From Methylorubrum rhodesianum (lineage in GTDB: Bacteria > Pseudomonadota > Alphaproteobacteria > Rhizobiales > Beijerinckiaceae), in NCBI RefSeq assembly GCF_014199985.1, contig NZ_JACHOS010000001.1, positions 496,001 through 560,000 of the forward strand: DNA of 64,000 nucleotides, in the 5' to 3' direction. Below, in pieces: positions 19,457 through 28,470 of this stretch; the first letter of the stretch is position 1, and every line of letters starts with the position of its first letter. Under the pieces are notes generated by a model. It was not told the origin of the DNA. It made no database searches and saw nothing but the letters and a program-made list of their open reading frames with translations. Both the position numbers and the translations under genes were made by a program.

Positions 19457-22400
19457 ATGTTCACGCTCCTCGTCACGCAGTCCCTGCGCAACCGTCTGCT
19501 CGTGCTGGCGCTCGCCGCCGTGCTCGTCGTCTACGGCGCCTTCACGGTGACCAAGCTCCCGGTCGACGTCTTCCCCGACCTTAATCGTCCGACCGTTACG
19601 ATCATGACAGAGGCGGAAGGGCTCGCGCCCCAAGAGGTGGAACAGCTCGTCACCTTCCCGATCGAGACCCAGATGAATGGCCTGCCCGGCGTCACGCGGG
19701 TGCGCTCGGTCTCGGGCGTCGGCCTGTCAGTCATCTACGTCGAATTCGACTGGGGCACCGACATCTACCGCAACCGCCAGCAGGTCTCGGAACGCCTGGC
19801 GATGGTGCGGCCGCAGCTGCCGCCCACGGTGAACCCGATGATGGGGCCGGTCTCCTCGATCATGGGCCAGATCGTCATGGTCGCCCTCAGCGGCGGCTCA
19901 GTCTCGCCGATGCAGTTGCGCGAGCTGGCCGACTTCACCATCCGGCCGCGCCTGCTCTCGATTCCCGGCGTCGCGCAGGTCATTCCGATGGGCGGCGAGG
20001 TGCGCCAGTTCCGCGTCGCGCCGCAACCCACCGCCCTGCGGGCGCTCGGCGTCACCCATGCGCAGCTCGAAACCGCCCTCGCGCAGTTCGGCACCAATAC
20101 CGGCGGCGGCTTCACGGACCAGTACGCCCGCGAGTACCTGATCCGGAATCTCGGACGGACCATGAACCTCGACGACCTCCGCAACATGGTCGTCGCCACG
20201 GTCAACAACCGGCCGGTCTACCTGCGGCAGGTAGCCGACGTGTCCTTCGCGGCCCGGGTTAAGCGCGGCGACAGCGGCTACATGGGCGCGCCCGCCGTCG
20301 TGATCTCGGTGGAGAAGCAGCCGGGCGTCGACACGGTCCGCCTGACCCGCGAGGTCGAGGCGGCGCTCGCCGAGATCACGGCCAGCCTCAACGCCTGCGG
20401 ACCCGACGCCGAGAAGCGCGGCACGGATCGGCTCGGCACCGAATCGGCCGGCGAGGGCTGCGCCTTCAAGGGCGTGCGTGCCGACCAACTCATCTTCCGC
20501 CAAGCCAACTTCATCGAGACGTCGATCCGCAACGTCGAAACGGTGCTGATCGAGGCGGTCGTGGTGGTCGCCGTCGTCCTGTTCGCTTTCCTGCTGAACG
20601 TCCGCACCACCGCGATTTCGCTCACCGCGATACCGGTCTCGATCCTGGCGACCGCCGTGGTGTTCCACCTGTTCGGGCTCTCGATCAACACGATGACGCT
20701 CGGCGGCCTCGCCATCGCCATCGGTGAGCTCGTCGACGACGCGGTGGTCGACGTGGAGAACATCTTCCGACGCCTCGGCGAGAACCGCAGGGCCGGCAAT
20801 CCGCGGAGCGTCTTCGAGGTGGTGATCGCCGCCTCGAACGAGGTGCGCTCCGGCATCGTCTACGCCACGATGGTGATCGTGTTGGTCTTCGTCCCGCTCT
20901 TCGCGCTGTCTGGGATCGAGGGCAGGCTGTTCGCGCCGCTCGGCCAAGCCTACATCATCTCGATCCTGGCGAGCCTTCTCGTCTCGATCACCCTGACGCC
21001 GGTGCTCGCCTACTATCTGCTGCCCGGGCTCAAGCGCCTGGAGGAGCACGACAGCCGCTTCCTGATACTGCTCAAGCGCGGCAACGCCGCTCTGCTGCGG
21101 GCTCTGCTCGGACACGCCCGGCCGGTGATCGCGGTGGCGGTCCTGGCCGTGGCGACGGCCGGGCTCGCGGCCATCTTCCTACCGCGCGCCTTCCTGCCGC
21201 CGTTCAACGAGGGCTCGTTCACGGTCAACATGACGTTCAATCCCGGCATCTCGCTCGCCGAGAGCAACCGCATCGGCCTCGTGGCCGAGCGCCTGCTCCT
21301 CGATATGCCGGACGTGAAGTCCATCGGCCGTCGCACGGGCCGGGCCGAACTCGACGAGCACGCGGAGGGCGTGCACTCTTCCGACCTGGAGATCGATCTC
21401 AAACCGGAGGCCCGGCCGAAGCCCGACCTCGTCGCCGACATCCGCGGGCGTCTCGCGGTGCTGCCGGTCAATGTCAATGTCGGCCAGCCCATCTCGCACC
21501 GGCTCGACCATATGCTCTCGGGCGTGCGGGCCGAGATCGCGCTCAAGATCTTCGGCGAGGATCTCGATACCCTGCGGGCTCTCGCCGAGGGCCTGCGGCA
21601 GCGCTTCGCCGACATCCCCGGCATCGCCGATCTGCAGGTCGAGAAGCAGGTGCTGATTCCGCAGCTCGAGATCCGCGTCGACTACAACCGCGCGGCCCTC
21701 TACGGCGTACAGCCCGCCGCCCTGGTCGAGCAGCTGAGCCGCCTCTCGAATGGTCAGGTGGTCTCGCGCGTGGTGGACGGCTACCGCCGTTTCGACGTCG
21801 TGATGCGCCTCTCCGATGCGATGCGGACCACGCAGCGCCTCGGTGACCTCTTGATCGAAACGCCGTCCGGCTGGGTCCCGGCGCGCCAGATCGCCGACAT
21901 CCGAGAGACCGATGGGCCGAACCAGATCCTGCGGGAGAACGCCCGCCGTCGTATCGTCGTGCAGGCCAACACGCAGCCCGGGGCCGACATGGGCAAGATC
22001 GTTCAGGCCATCGAGGAGAACGTCGCCGCGGCGAATCTGCCCAACGGTCACACCACGCGCCTGGAAGGCTCGTTCCAGGCGCAGGCCGAGGCCAGCCGGA
22101 CCATCGGTCTCCTCTCGCTTCTGTCGCTCGCACTGGTCTTCGCGCTGCTCTACAGCCGCTACCGATCGGTGACTTTCACGCTGATCATCCTGGGCAGCAT
22201 CCCGCTCGCCCTGATCGGCTCCGTCGCCGCGCTTTGGCTGGCCGGCCAGCCCCTTTCAGTGGCGTCGATGATCGGCTTCATCACGCTGACCGGGATCGCC
22301 ACTCGCAACGGCATCCTGAAGATCAGCCACTACCTGAACCTGGCCATCCTCGAAGGCATGCCGTTCGGGCGAGAACTGGTGATCCGGGGCAGCCTTGAGC

Positions 22401-22675
22401 GGCTCGCGCCGGTGCTGATGACAGCCCTTTCCGCCGGCGTCGCGCTGGTGCCGCTGCTGATCGGCGCCGACGCCCCAGGCAAGGAGATCCTGCACCCGGT
22501 GGCGGTTACGATCTTCGGCGGTCTGATCAGCGCCACGCTGCTCGACACGGTGCTGACGCCGATCCTCTTCCTCACCTTCGGTCGCGAGCCGCTCGAGCGG
22601 TTGAGGCAGAATGCCGGTCGACGCTCAGAGGTGTCCCCTGGGACGAGGCAAAACGCGCCGCTCGAGGCGTTCTGA
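19457..22675 (+). CDS. RND efflux permease, CzcA/CusA-like (heavy-metal family)
   Basis: A proton-driven inner-membrane trimeric pump of 1072 residues with the RND layout: TM1 near 12-30, a large periplasmic loop, TM2-6, a second loop, TM7-12. The TM4 proton-relay region reads [18 protein letters not shown], with the Asp pair and Glu of metal-exporting HME-type pumps, though not the exact DFG-x3-DGAVVMVEN of CzcA. The first loop has a Cys pair in an insertion (about residues 314 and 335). The adaptor gene is 12 bp upstream. Metal specificity (Co/Zn/Cd/Ni or Cu/Ag) cannot be fixed. A hairpin follows the stop. Confidence 0.92.
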   Translation: MFTLLVTQSLRNRLLVLALAAVLVVYGAFTVTKLPVDVFPDLNRPTVTIMTEAEGLAPQEVEQLVTFPIETQMNGLPGVTRVRSVSGVGLSVIYVEFDWGTDIYRNRQQVSERLAMVRPQLPPTVNPMMGPVSSIMGQIVMVALSGGSVSPMQLRELADFTIRPRLLSIPGVAQVIPMGGEVRQFRVAPQPTALRALGVTHAQLETALAQFGTNTGGGFTDQYAREYLIRNLGRTMNLDDLRNMVVATVNNRPVYLRQVADVSFAARVKRGDSGYMGAPAVVISVEKQPGVDTVRLTREVEAALAEITASLNACGPDAEKRGTDRLGTESAGEGCAFKGVRADQLIFRQANFIETSIRNVETVLIEAVVVVAVVLFAFLLNVRTTAISLTAIPVSILATAVVFHLFGLSINTMTLGGLAIAIGELVDDAVVDVENIFRRLGENRRAGNPRSVFEVVIAASNEVRSGIVYATMVIVLVFVPLFALSGIEGRLFAPLGQAYIISILASLLVSITLTPVLAYYLLPGLKRLEEHDSRFLILLKRGNAALLRALLGHARPVIAVAVLAVATAGLAAIFLPRAFLPPFNEGSFTVNMTFNPGISLAESNRIGLVAERLLLDMPDVKSIGRRTGRAELDEHAEGVHSSDLEIDLKPEARPKPDLVADIRGRLAVLPVNVNVGQPISHRLDHMLSGVRAEIALKIFGEDLDTLRALAEGLRQRFADIPGIADLQVEKQVLIPQLEIRVDYNRAALYGVQPAALVEQLSRLSNGQVVSRVVDGYRRFDVVMRLSDAMRTTQRLGDLLIETPSGWVPARQIADIRETDGPNQILRENARRRIVVQANTQPGADMGKIVQAIEENVAAANLPNGHTTRLEGSFQAQAEASRTIGLLSLLSLALVFALLYSRYRSVTFTLIILGSIPLALIGSVAALWLAGQPLSVASMIGFITLTGIATRNGILKISHYLNLAILEGMPFGRELVIRGSLERLAPVLMTALSAGVALVPLLIGADAPGKEILHPVAVTIFGGLISATLLDTVLTPILFLTFGREPLERLRQNAGRRSEVSPGTRQNAPLEAF

Positions 22676-22683
22676 CGAAACGT

Positions 22684-22705
22684 CCGGCCCTCCGACGAGG
22701 GCCGG
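22684..22705 (+). terminator. terminator-like hairpin after the RND permease
   Basis: A perfect 9-bp stem, CCGGCCCTC (22684-22692) and GAGGGCCGG (22697-22705) with a CGAC loop, begins 8 bp after the permease stop. There is no T run, so rho-independent activity is uncertain. The rest of 22706-22978 shows no gene. Confidence 0.5.
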
Positions 22706-22978
22706 ATGCATCAAAGCCCTGCCCGCGTCTGCGCGGGTATCTTGGCCGACACCGCTGGGAGAGCCTTGAGTCGGGACACGGCAGGGCGTTGAGCGAAAGC
22801 GCCGAGCCATCGTTCGCGAAACGCGGGGTCGGTGCCTACAACAGTTCACGCGCCGTTTGCGGGATCGACAGCCGGTCGGGATCCGCGCGCACTTTTGGGT
22901 ATGGAGGAAATTACCGTCACGCCTCAACCCCGCGCGATAAGGCCGAGGTGCAACTGCCGATGGCGTGCTTGGGATGAT

Positions 22979-23028
22979 TGGTGGGCGCACTAGGGTTCGA
23001 ACCTAGGACCCGCTGATTAAGAGTCAGC
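22979..23028 (-). tRNA. tRNA-Lys(CTT) 3' fragment, attachment site of an integrative element
   Basis: On the minus strand the sequence reads as the 3' 50 nt of a tRNA-Lys: a complete anticodon arm (23012-23028, loop CTCTTAA with anticodon CTT), variable region, T arm with GGTTCGAACC, acceptor 3' strand and encoded CCA (22979-22981). The 5' half is absent: beyond 23028 the sequence has no D arm or matching acceptor strand. A tyrosine integrase gene begins 173 bp away. This is the usual scar at the end of an element integrated into a tRNA 3' end, with the restored tRNA expected at the far end. Confidence 0.85.
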
Positions 23029-23201
23029 TTCCCGACCGGTTTTGGGCGGCTTCTGGTGCCAGGAACGTGTAGCTAACGGGCGTTAACTTCCGCGAGCATC
23101 CACAGGGACTTAGCCAGCGGCGGCGGTTTTCCCTCGACGGCGGGCCCCGGCCGGGTGATTTTCGCGGCCCCGCCCAAAGCCGCCCAAGGAATCCCGCCCA
23201 A

Positions 23202-24698
23202 ATGGCCCGCGCCAAGCCCGCTGCGAAGAAGGCCGCACCGGCCCGCGCCCGGATCGACTGGCCGCCCCGCGGGCCGGTCGACATCACGGGGACATTCATC
23301 ACCCGGTGCCGGGAGGAGCAGCGCCCCGGCGTGCCGGCCGTCGACGTCCGCGACCTGCGCGCCCCGGGCCTGCTGCTGCGGGTCTCGCCCCGGACGATAT
23401 CGTGGGGCTGGAAGGCGGAGCGCCTCAAGAGGACGGTACGCCTTGACCTCGGGCCGGTGGAGCGGCTGACCGTCGCCCAGGCCCGCCAGGTCGCCGGGGA
23501 GGCCATGGACCTGCTTCGCTCCGGCAACGGCTGGCCGACCCTGCTCTGGCTCAACCGGCGCCTGGCCGAGCTCGGCCTCATGCGGATCGAGGAGGTGTTC
23601 CCGAAGAACGTCTACCACCACCCGACGCCCGCGCCCCCGCCGCGGCCCCGGGGCTGGACGTACGATCAGGCCGTCGCCGCCTACCTCGCCGCCCACGAGC
23701 CCGAGTGGCGCAAGGCCGCCCACGAAGACGCGCGCAAGAACCTGCGCCACCCCGTCCTCAAGCGGTTCGCCGGCATGCCGGTGGCGGCCGTCACGCCCGA
23801 CGACCTGGCGACGGTGCTGGCCGCGAAGAACCGCTCGCACCACCGCCAGGCCGAGGCCCTGTTCGTGCGGCTGCGCCACTTCTACGGCTGGCTTGCGACG
23901 CCGGGGCCGAGGCGGGACAGCGGCGTCGCCAAGGGCCACCTCGACGACCTGCAGCGGCCCAAGCGCCCGAAGGCGCGCGAGGGCGAGGCGCCGCGGCAGC
24001 AGGTGCGCTGGCCGACGATGGAGCGCGTCGGGCTGCTCGTGGCGCTCGCCCGCACCGACCTGCTCGACCCTCGCCTGGCCGCCGCGGTGCTGCTCCTGGT
24101 CGCGACGGTCCAGCGCCGGCACGCCATCGTGTCCGCCCGGCTCGACGAGTTCTCCGATGCCGGCGATGGCTGGGGCGTGTGGCGCCTGCCGCCCGTGCGG
24201 CGCAAGACGGGCGAGACGGGCCGGGCGCAGGCGCACCACGCGGTGCCGCTGCCGCCGCCGGTCTGGGCGGCGGTCCGGGGGCAGTTCGGGGAGGGGCCGT
24301 GGCTGTTCCCGGGGATGCGGCCGCGCCGCGCCGGCGCGCCGGTCGGCTACCTGTCCGAATCGGCGCTGACGCACCTGCTCGCGGCGCTCCCGGTCGACAC
24401 TAGCCCGCACGACCTGCGCCGCGCCCTGCGCTCGCATGGCCGCCGGGCCCTGGGCCTGGCGCCGTCGGTCCTGGACATGATCATCGACCACGCCGAGGGC
24501 GTCGCGTCGGGCAACGTGTCCGAGCGGCACTACGTCGACGACGACCGCATGGACCTGAAGCGGCCCGCGATGAGGGCGTGGTGGGACCTAGTCGAGGAGC
24601 ACGCCGGCAAGGCGAAGTTCGACCTCGACGAGGTGCGGGCCGGGTTCCTGGCTGCACGCGCTAGGCAGAAGGGGAGGGAGCCCACGGTACAAACCTAA
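23202..24698 (+). CDS. tyrosine recombinase / site-specific integrase
   Basis: A 498-residue integrase of the P4-like type. An N-terminal DUF4102-like domain (about residues 25-115) has VRDLRAPGLLLRVSPR. A SAM-like core-binding domain spans about 145-240. The catalytic domain follows, with the first Arg in TVQRRHAIVSARLDE (around 305), the HDLRR box (H-x2-R, around 405), a His in IIDHAEG and the nucleophile Tyr in ERHYVDDD near residue 447. All catalytic positions appear present. It is next to the tRNA-Lys 3' fragment and presumably integrates there. The stop codon lies inside an inverted repeat. Confidence 0.92.
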   Translation: MARAKPAAKKAAPARARIDWPPRGPVDITGTFITRCREEQRPGVPAVDVRDLRAPGLLLRVSPRTISWGWKAERLKRTVRLDLGPVERLTVAQARQVAGEAMDLLRSGNGWPTLLWLNRRLAELGLMRIEEVFPKNVYHHPTPAPPPRPRGWTYDQAVAAYLAAHEPEWRKAAHEDARKNLRHPVLKRFAGMPVAAVTPDDLATVLAAKNRSHHRQAEALFVRLRHFYGWLATPGPRRDSGVAKGHLDDLQRPKRPKAREGEAPRQQVRWPTMERVGLLVALARTDLLDPRLAAAVLLLVATVQRRHAIVSARLDEFSDAGDGWGVWRLPPVRRKTGETGRAQAHHAVPLPPPVWAAVRGQFGEGPWLFPGMRPRRAGAPVGYLSESALTHLLAALPVDTSPHDLRRALRSHGRRALGLAPSVLDMIIDHAEGVASGNVSERHYVDDDRMDLKRPAMRAWWDLVEEHAGKAKFDLDEVRAGFLAARARQKGREPTVQT

Positions 24699-24728
24699 GG
24701 CAGAATCCCGGATCCGCCTTAGGTTTGT
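24689..24728. repeat. inverted repeat overlapping the integrase stop
   Basis: Arms ACAAACCTAAGGC (24689-24701) and GCCTTAGGTTTGT (24716-24728) are perfect 13-bp complements around a 14-nt loop. It could terminate the integrase transcript or be a recombinase/excisionase binding site; there is no clear T tract. The following 200 bp to 24930 hold no gene. Confidence 0.6.
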
Positions 24729-24930
24729 CCCACCAGACCGCCCCGGCCAGGCATTCGTTCACCCTGCCGCGAGCCCGCGCTGGACCGCCACGCCGCGAGC
24801 TGCGATCGTCACGATTCCTGCCCCGCCTGAGACCTTCCCGATGTCCCGAAAACCCTGGGCCCCGCCGCCCGTCCCGACATCCCGGAGGCCCTGAGCGCGC
24901 GACGCCGGCCTCCGATTTTTGGAGGCCTCC

Positions 24931-25473
24931 GTGCCCGACACCTGGTTCACCGCCGACACGCATTTCCTGCACGCCGGGGTCATCCCGGCCTGCCGGCGCC
25001 CGTTCTCGTCCATCGCCGAGCACGACGCGTCGCTGGTCGAGGCCTGGAACGCGACCGTCCGGCCCGCCGACACCGTCTACCACGTGGGCGACTTCGCCTT
25101 GGGCCCGGCCGAGGCGGCCGAGCGCATCTTCCGCCGGCTGCACGGGCGCAAGTGCCTCGTCGCTGGCAACCACGACAAGCGGTCGCGCAAGCTCCCCTGG
25201 GCGGAGCAGCACGACGGGATCCGCGAGATCTCGGTCGAGGGGCGGCACCTGGTGCTGTGCCACTATCCCATGCGTAGCTGGCCGCGGGCGTTCCGGGGCA
25301 GCCTGCACCTGTACGGGCACGTGCACGGCACGCTGCCGGGCACGACGCAGTCCTGCGACGTAGGCGTCGACGTCTGGAGCTACCGGCCGGTGTCGCTCTC
25401 GAACATCGTGGATGCGATGGCCCTGAGCGACACCGTGCCGGAGGAGGTCGCCCGGGCGCGGAACAGGGGCTAG
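24931..25473 (+). CDS. metallophosphoesterase
   Basis: A 180-residue calcineurin-like phosphoesterase. The metal-ligand motifs are in order: TADTHFLHAG (D-x-H), HVGDFALG (GD), AGNHDK (GNH-D), CHYP and LYGHVHG (GH-x-H), the complete set for a dinuclear metal centre. GTG 24931 is chosen as start because GGAGG sits 5 nt upstream; the frame extends slightly further with a TTG. Similar small phosphoesterases are common in phages and mobile elements. The substrate is unknown. Its 3' end overlaps the convergent downstream gene by 4 bp. Confidence 0.85.
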   Translation: MPDTWFTADTHFLHAGVIPACRRPFSSIAEHDASLVEAWNATVRPADTVYHVGDFALGPAEAAERIFRRLHGRKCLVAGNHDKRSRKLPWAEQHDGIREISVEGRHLVLCHYPMRSWPRAFRGSLHLYGHVHGTLPGTTQSCDVGVDVWSYRPVSLSNIVDAMALSDTVPEEVARARNRG

Positions 25474-26036
25474 CCCCGCCCGAGATGAGCCTCGGCGACG
25501 ATCCCGAGCTCGACCAGGTCCTCGCCCTCGGGCTCGGCCTCCCGCTCCGGGGCCGGCGATGACACCCACTTCCGGTGCGGTTGGAGGGCATGTCGGATGG
25601 CCTCGGCGCGGGTCGTCGTCGCGCGAACGACCCGCCAGTCCGACCGTATGGCGATCCAACGCCGGTTATCGACGAGCCAGTCCTCCCACGGCATCCCCGG
25701 GTCGGGATGGCGGTCGTCGAGGTACAGGCAACGGTATCGGAGCCGGTGCTCTTCACCCGGCGGGTCTCGGGGCATGCGGAGGATGAGCGCGAGCTCACGC
25801 TCCCTCTGGTCGAGGGCCGGGTCCGGGTTGAGGACGAGGAGGCCCTGCCGTGGGCGGCGCTCGGGATGCACTGCCTGTGGCAGTCGGCTCTGCGCGTAGA
25901 GCCGGTGCGCCCAAGGATCGCTGTGTTCTTCGAGCACGACCGGCATGGGCCGCCACCAGCCCCAGCCGATGTCGGCGAGGTGCATATACTTAGCCCCGGG
26001 CACCTTCGGCCATTCGACCGTGTAATCCTCAGGCAT
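25470..26036 (-). CDS. hypothetical protein (element cargo)
   Basis: A 188-residue protein from ATG 26036 (MPEDYTVEWPKVPG), with GAGGAGGG just upstream. It is Trp- and Arg-rich (GWGWWRPMP, DNRRWIAIRSDW) with no membrane segment or known motif; the C-terminal quarter is acidic. It is the last gene of a leftward run that begins at 28213, with an 88-bp gap before it. Family not recognised. Confidence 0.6.
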   Translation of the reverse strand: MPEDYTVEWPKVPGAKYMHLADIGWGWWRPMPVVLEEHSDPWAHRLYAQSRLPQAVHPERRPRQGLLVLNPDPALDQRERELALILRMPRDPPGEEHRLRYRCLYLDDRHPDPGMPWEDWLVDNRRWIAIRSDWRVVRATTTRAEAIRHALQPHRKWVSSPAPEREAEPEGEDLVELGIVAEAHLGRG

Positions 26037-26124
26037 GCCGCCCTCCTCGCTCTCGACGGGGACGGCGTAGCAGGCGCGCGTGAATCGACCCGTCGGGAAT
26101 CGCGTCAAATGCGATGAGGCTCGT

Positions 26125-26400
26125 TCAACCCGCGGCAACCCTAACCGCCACGGCGCGAGCGGCGGCCGCCTCGAATTCCAGGCTGTCCGCTAGGTCCGTG
26201 AGCAGGCGCGCGACGGCGGGCCCGACCCATCCGGGGATCTCGCGGGCGCCCGACGCCCAGCGGTCGACGCCGCGGGGATCCAGGCTCTCGCGGGGGCCGT
26301 CGGGGTGCATGGCGCCGAGCATCCGGGCGAGCGGGCGCTTCCACTCTTCGTCGCTGCCCGAGAGCAGGCGGCCGGCGGGGGCGAGGTCGGCGGGCGTCAT
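26125..26400 (-). CDS. hypothetical protein
   Basis: A 91-residue protein whose ATG at 26400 overlaps the stop of the upstream gene (ATGA), indicating coupled translation. The N-terminus, MTPADLAPAGRLLSGSDEEWKRPLARML, and HPDGPRESLDPRGVDRWASGAREIPGWVGPAVARLL suggest a small helical, possibly DNA-binding protein: a helix-turn-helix-like spacing ending in G-x-R-x-I-P, as in phage regulators. Not recognised by family. Confidence 0.6.
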   Translation of the reverse strand: MTPADLAPAGRLLSGSDEEWKRPLARMLGAMHPDGPRESLDPRGVDRWASGAREIPGWVGPAVARLLTDLADSLEFEAAAARAVAVRVAAG

Positions 26401-26906
26401 TGCAGTCCCTCCAGCGCGGCGAGGTCCTCGGGGGTCTCGCGCCGGCGGCGCACGGTCCGGCACAGCGCGTCGAGGGCCGAGTCCAGGCTCACCGCGCACT
26501 CGCCGACGATGAGGCGCGCTTCCCGGTCGACGGCGGCGTAGCGGCCGCCCCCGGCTCCCGCGGCGTGGCCGTCGGCGGCGAGCTCGCCCCGGTGCCAGGC
26601 GTGGGCGGGCCAGGCGCCGGGCGGCGTCTCGACGAGCAGGCCGACGAGGTCGCCGGTCTCGTCGTCCGTGACGCGCGCGGCCCATGCCGGCGTGGCGTCG
26701 CGGAGGGGCGAGGAGAGGTAGAGGTCCTCGCGCCACGGGTCCGGGAGCGGCGCGAGGATGACGTTCATCGGGTGCCACGTCTCGACCGGGAACCGGCGCA
26801 GCCCGGCCAGGTCGCTGTGGCCCGGCCGGATGACCGTGCGGCCGTAGCCCCACCGGATGCGGCGGCGGATCGGCCGGGTGAAGGCGGGGGCGGTGACGGC
26901 GGCCAT
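26397..26906 (-). CDS. hypothetical protein
   Basis: A 169-residue protein from ATG 26906 (MAAVTAPAF). The frame is open much further upstream, but that part runs across neighbouring genes and is Pro/Arg-rich. Features include RRRIRWGYGRTVIRPGHSDLAGLRRFPVETWHPM and a central beta-like portion (VTDDETGDLVGLLVETPPGAW). It overlaps the next gene by ATGA and follows a small gene by 2 nt. No family recognised; part of the leftward cargo operon. Confidence 0.6.
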   Translation of the reverse strand: MAAVTAPAFTRPIRRRIRWGYGRTVIRPGHSDLAGLRRFPVETWHPMNVILAPLPDPWREDLYLSSPLRDATPAWAARVTDDETGDLVGLLVETPPGAWPAHAWHRGELAADGHAAGAGGGRYAAVDREARLIVGECAVSLDSALDALCRTVRRRRETPEDLAALEGLQ

Positions 26907-26908
26907 GC

Positions 26909-27415
26909 TCACCTCGCCTGCATGAGCAGGTCGCGGAGCCAAGCGCCGTCCGTGGGGCGGCGCGCCGGCGCCGGGGCGGCCGGGGGCTCGTAGTCGGGGA
27001 GCGCGTGCAGCCACGCGATGTCCTCGGCGGTCATCTCGCCCGGGACGGCGGCGGGACGGCGGGCAGCGCGCGCCTCGGCGGCCGCCAGGGCGACGGCGAG
27101 GGGGCGGCGGCGCGAGCTGCGGCACCGGCCGACGGGCCTGCGGGCGGGACGGCGGGACGCCCGGCCTCGCTGGGACGGTCCGCTCCGGCGTCTCGGGCGG
27201 GCCGTCCGCCGCGGCCGCCGACGTTCGCCTCAGCGCGGCCAGCGCTCCGCGTCCGGCCACGGACGCCGGTCCGCCGGCCGCCACCGGCGCTCGCACGAGG
27301 CCGGCCCGAGGATCGATGATGGCGGGCGGGGCCGCGGCCGCGCCGGCGGCGGGGATCCCGGGGGCGGCCCCGGCACGAGCCTCAGGCGCGGCGGGTCCGG
27401 CGGGGGCGTCGTCAT
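26909..27415 (-). pseudogene. Ala/Pro-rich ORF apparently split by two frame changes
   Basis: An ATG at 27415 overlaps the upstream stop (ATGA) and opens MTTPPPDPPRLRLVPG. That frame closes at 27230, but Ala/Val-rich coding-like sequence continues in a second frame (PAIIDPRAGLVRAPVAAGG) and then a third (LAVALAAAEARAARR, MTAEDIAWLHALPDYE), ending at the TGA at 26909, 2 nt before the next ATG. At minimum, the 41-residue tail from ATG 27034 could be translated. I infer two indels, or base-calling errors in GC-rich runs; the evidence is reading-frame quality only. Confidence 0.35.
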
Positions 27416-27624
27416 GGGACCTCGGGGCGGGTGCGGGGACGCGGCGGATCGGGGTGCGCGGCGCCGGGGCGGCCGCCTCGCCCGGCAGCGCGGACGCGGG
27501 CGACGAGGGGGTGCGCGGGGTCGCCGGCGGCGGCGGCCAGGGCGGCCGCCAGGGCGGCGACGAGGCGCTCACGCAGGGCGGCGCCGACGAGAGCGTCGAG
27601 GCCGTCGAGCAGGGGAGGGCTCAC
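27412..27624 (-). CDS. hypothetical small protein
   Basis: A 70-residue ORF with ATGA-type overlaps at both ends (27624 with the upstream stop, 27412-27415 with the next start). The N-terminal 45 residues look like amphipathic helix (LDGLDALVGAALRERLVAALAAALAAAAG); the tail is Pro/Arg-rich. Its conserved junctions argue that it is translated. Function unknown. Confidence 0.45.
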   Translation of the reverse strand: MSPPLLDGLDALVGAALRERLVAALAAALAAAAGDPAHPLVARVRAAGRGGRPGAAHPDPPRPRTRPEVP

Positions 27625-27812
27625 GGGCGGGGCTCCTCGATGGCGGTCCAGCGGGGCGCCTCGAACCGGACGAGGCCGGCGATGCGCAGGCGCTGCAGGA
27701 CGGTCGAGACCTGCTTGACCCCGAGCCCGAGGCCGGGCGCCAGGTGCATCGGGAGCGCGCCCGCGGGGACGGCGCGCAGGGCGGCCAGGACGGCGGCGTC
27801 GCGGTCGGTCAC
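27621..27812 (-). CDS. small winged-helix-like protein
   Basis: A 63-residue protein starting at GTG 27812, overlapping the upstream stop (GTGA). The sequence DAAVLAALRAVPAGALPMHLAPGLGLGVKQVSTVLQRLRIAGLVRFE fits a winged helix-turn-helix, with a recognition helix around KQVSTVLQRLRIAGLV. It is possibly a transcriptional regulator of the element. No homologue can be named. Confidence 0.5.
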   Translation of the reverse strand: MTDRDAAVLAALRAVPAGALPMHLAPGLGLGVKQVSTVLQRLRIAGLVRFEAPRWTAIEEPRP

Positions 27813-28213
27813 GGGCGCCCCCTCACGTAGGCCCGGCCGATGCCGAGCGCCGACAGGATCTTCGCGCCCGGCGGGCGGCGGCCCGAAAGCACGTCTGCGA
27901 GGTAGCCGGGTCCGACGCCGTGGCGCCGGGCCCAGCGGGCGGCGGAGGGCGCGCGCTCGACGGCGGCGCGGAGCGAGAGTGGGCCGAGCATGGCGTCCCG
28001 CACGGCGGCGTCGGACACGAGCTGGCGCCCGGGCATGCGCTCCGTTCGGGGCCGCGGTACGATGCTCACGCCCGCCAGGCCGGCCCAGCGATGCGCCGTG
28101 CACTCCGCGACGCCCAGCCGGCGCGCGACGGCGCCGACGCCCACCGTGCTCGCGACGACACGGCGGACTTGCGCCGCCGTCACGCCCGAGCCGACCTCCC
28201 TCCACACCCGCAT
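27809..28213 (-). CDS. HTH DNA-binding protein, first gene of the leftward cargo operon
   Basis: A 134-residue protein from ATG 28213, preceded by GGAGGGG. Two helix-turn-helix-like segments are visible: VGAVARRLGVAECTAHRWAGLAGV near residues 25-48 and SAARWARRHGVGPGYLADVLSGRR near 92-115, the second like XRE/Cro-type repressors. It heads a run of overlapping small genes and lies 50-150 bp from two palindromes in the divergent promoter region. It is therefore a candidate repressor for its own operon and the gene at 28471. Confidence 0.6.
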   Translation of the reverse strand: MRVWREVGSGVTAAQVRRVVASTVGVGAVARRLGVAECTAHRWAGLAGVSIVPRPRTERMPGRQLVSDAAVRDAMLGPLSLRAAVERAPSAARWARRHGVGPGYLADVLSGRRPPGAKILSALGIGRAYVRGRP

Positions 28214-28264
28214 AGACCCCTCCACGAATCGACGCGCGACGCCGCGCCCAAGCATTCAAGCACG

Positions 28265-28280
28265 TTCGTCAGATGACGAA
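28265..28280. promoter_or_regulatory. perfect palindrome, candidate operator
   Basis: TTCGTCA-GA-TGACGAA is a perfect 7+2+7 inverted repeat 51 bp upstream of the HTH gene start (28213), in the divergent intergenic region. The size and place fit a dimeric repressor site. Confidence 0.45.
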
Positions 28281-28343
28281 AGGGGAGTTGAGGGCACAAA
28301 CTTAACGCGGACGACTGGATGAGCATGGAGCACTCAGAATTTA

Positions 28344-28356
28344 CTCATTTAATGAG
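28344..28356. promoter_or_regulatory. AT-rich palindrome, candidate second operator
   Basis: CTCATT-T-AATGAG is a perfect 6+1+6 inverted repeat in the same divergent region, with flanking GAGCAT repeats (about 28321 and 28354). It is markedly AT-rich for this window. Confidence 0.35.
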
Positions 28357-28400
28357 CATCCGGTTGGGGTCCAAAATTGACACCAGGACTGAACGAGATC

Positions 28401-28428
28401 TTGCGGCTGCCCCCGCGAGTGCTAGCAT
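28401..28428 (+). promoter_or_regulatory. putative promoter of the 28471 gene
   Basis: TTGCGG (28401-28406) and TAGCAT (28423-28428) are spaced by 16 bp, about 43 bp before the start codon. The match to sigma-70 boxes is partial. A TTGACA at 28377 is an alternative -35 without a good -10. Confidence 0.3.
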
Positions 28429-28470
28429 TCGTCATGTGCCGTAGTCGCGGCACAGCACAGGGAGGACGCG

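Noticed and set aside
22979..23054. complete tRNA-Lys gene
   Set aside because: The D arm and 5' acceptor strand are missing beyond 23028, so only a 3' fragment is present.
26397..27572. 391-residue version of the hypothetical at 26397-26906
   Set aside because: The upstream part is Pro/Ala/Arg-rich and crosses other small genes; ATG 26906 starts the structured portion.
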